From Methanobacterium sp. (GTDB lineage: Archaea; Methanobacteriota; Methanobacteria; Methanobacteriales; Methanobacteriaceae), in assembly GCA_030017655.1 (NCBI GenBank), contig JASEIM010000008.1, positions 22,535-86,534 on the forward strand: DNA of 64,000 nt, in the 5' to 3' direction. Numbering within the stretch: position 1 is the first letter of the stretch; every line of letters begins with the position of its first letter. The notes under the pieces were generated by a model. It was not told the origin of the DNA, did no database searches, and worked only from the letters and a program-made list of their open reading frames with translations. The translations under genes and the position numbers were made by a program. Of this stretch, positions 63,870 to 64,000 are shown piece after piece.

Positions 63870-64000
63870 TCAGTACTCTTCGCATTTAATTTCGAAATAT
63901 TTTGTTGGATGATCACATGATGGACATTTTAATGGAGGTTTCTTTCCTTGAAGTACATAGCCACATTTTCTGCAGACCCATTCAACTTCTTTATCTTTCT
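63870..64000 (-). CDS. Rubrerythrin or rubredoxin-like protein, C-terminal part (cut by the window edge)
   Basis: The frame is open to the window end at 64000 and stops at 63870. The translated part, EVEWVCRKCGYVL, then PPLKCPSCDHP and TKYFEI, has the two CxxC pairs of a rubredoxin iron site. The spacing is that of the C-terminal domain of rubrerythrin, a non-haem peroxidase. A rubredoxin alone is possible. It is the upstream gene of the desulfoferrodoxin operon. Confidence 0.8.
   Translation of the reverse strand, partial: KDKEVEWVCRKCGYVLQGKKPPLKCPSCDHPTKYFEIKCEEY

Noticed and set aside
1..64000. tRNA, rRNA, insertion sequences, integrases or CRISPR arrays
   Set aside because: Searched by eye in the spacers; no tRNA arms, transposase motifs, terminal repeats or regular repeat arrays were seen.

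Overview
The window looks like the chromosome of a hydrogenotrophic methanogen of the order Methanobacteriales, most likely Methanobacterium. The reasons are very A+T-rich spacers with archaeal TATA-like boxes, GGAGGTGA/GGTGAT ribosome binding sites, archaeal protein families (DUF2206 membrane protein, DUF166 protein, a RecJ-like nuclease with a DnaJ-type zinc finger, an EXO5/Cas4-like nuclease), an anaerobic-type cobalamin methyltransferase and a beta-helix/DUF11 surface protein. The assignment is inference from gene content; no rRNA or tRNA gene was seen.

Layout. (1) 1-7.4 kb: small membrane and exported proteins, a TPR-CAAX protease fusion, a GT2 glycosyltransferase and a large cell-surface beta-helix protein. 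(2) 7.6-9.3 kb: a DUF166 iron-sulfur protein and cobalt-precorrin-4 methyltransferase. (3) 9.3-34 kb: a surface polysaccharide locus. It has the complete dTDP-L-rhamnose set (rfbD, rfbA, rfbC, rfbB), interrupted by an opposite-strand methyltransferase. It also has the CDP-3,6-dideoxyhexose genes rfbF, rfbG, rfbH with an RmlC-like epimerase and an MBL hydrolase, a Wzx-type flippase, an acyltransferase, several GT4 glycosyltransferases, a DUF2206 membrane protein, a polysaccharide deacetylase and a second GT2 gene. (4) 34.1-37.1 kb: a NikR-like regulator divergent from a three-gene metal ABC importer. (5) 38.8-43 kb: signalling genes, including a degenerate receiver-kinase, a CheY-like protein and a PAS histidine kinase, around a spacer with two related hairpins. 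(6) 43.7-49.8 kb: housekeeping genes valS and aroA, a small GTPase, an EXO5-like nuclease and nth. (7) 50-52 kb: two related FxLYD exported proteins, a PIN-like protein and a short sequon-rich exported protein. (8) 52.5-57.3 kb: the most notable region, one operon for a Tat-exported [NiFe] hydrogenase (small and large subunits), its maturation protease, TatC, TatA and an exported gamma-class carbonic anhydrase. (9) 57.9-64 kb: a PAS/GAF sensor, the RecJ-like nuclease, a lipoprotein, desulfoferrodoxin and a partial rubrerythrin.

The hydrogenase-protease-TatC-TatA arrangement is the one I know from the extracellular 'MIC' hydrogenase of iron-corroding methanogens (Methanococcus maripaludis OS7 and Methanobacterium-affiliated strain IM1). 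The small subunit has a twin-arginine signal, twelve cysteines enough for three all-cysteine [4Fe-4S] clusters, no C-terminal membrane helix and a tail packed with N-glycosylation sequons. The adjacent exported carbonic anhydrase suggests an outside-the-cell module that couples CO2 hydration (proton supply) to H2 formation or uptake at a surface. The polysaccharide locus, sequon-rich proteins and nickel-type regulator fit a cell that invests in its envelope and in nickel enzymes.

Many start codons were moved. In this genome a GTGA that belongs to the ribosome binding site is easily misread as a GTG start a few codons upstream of the real ATG.
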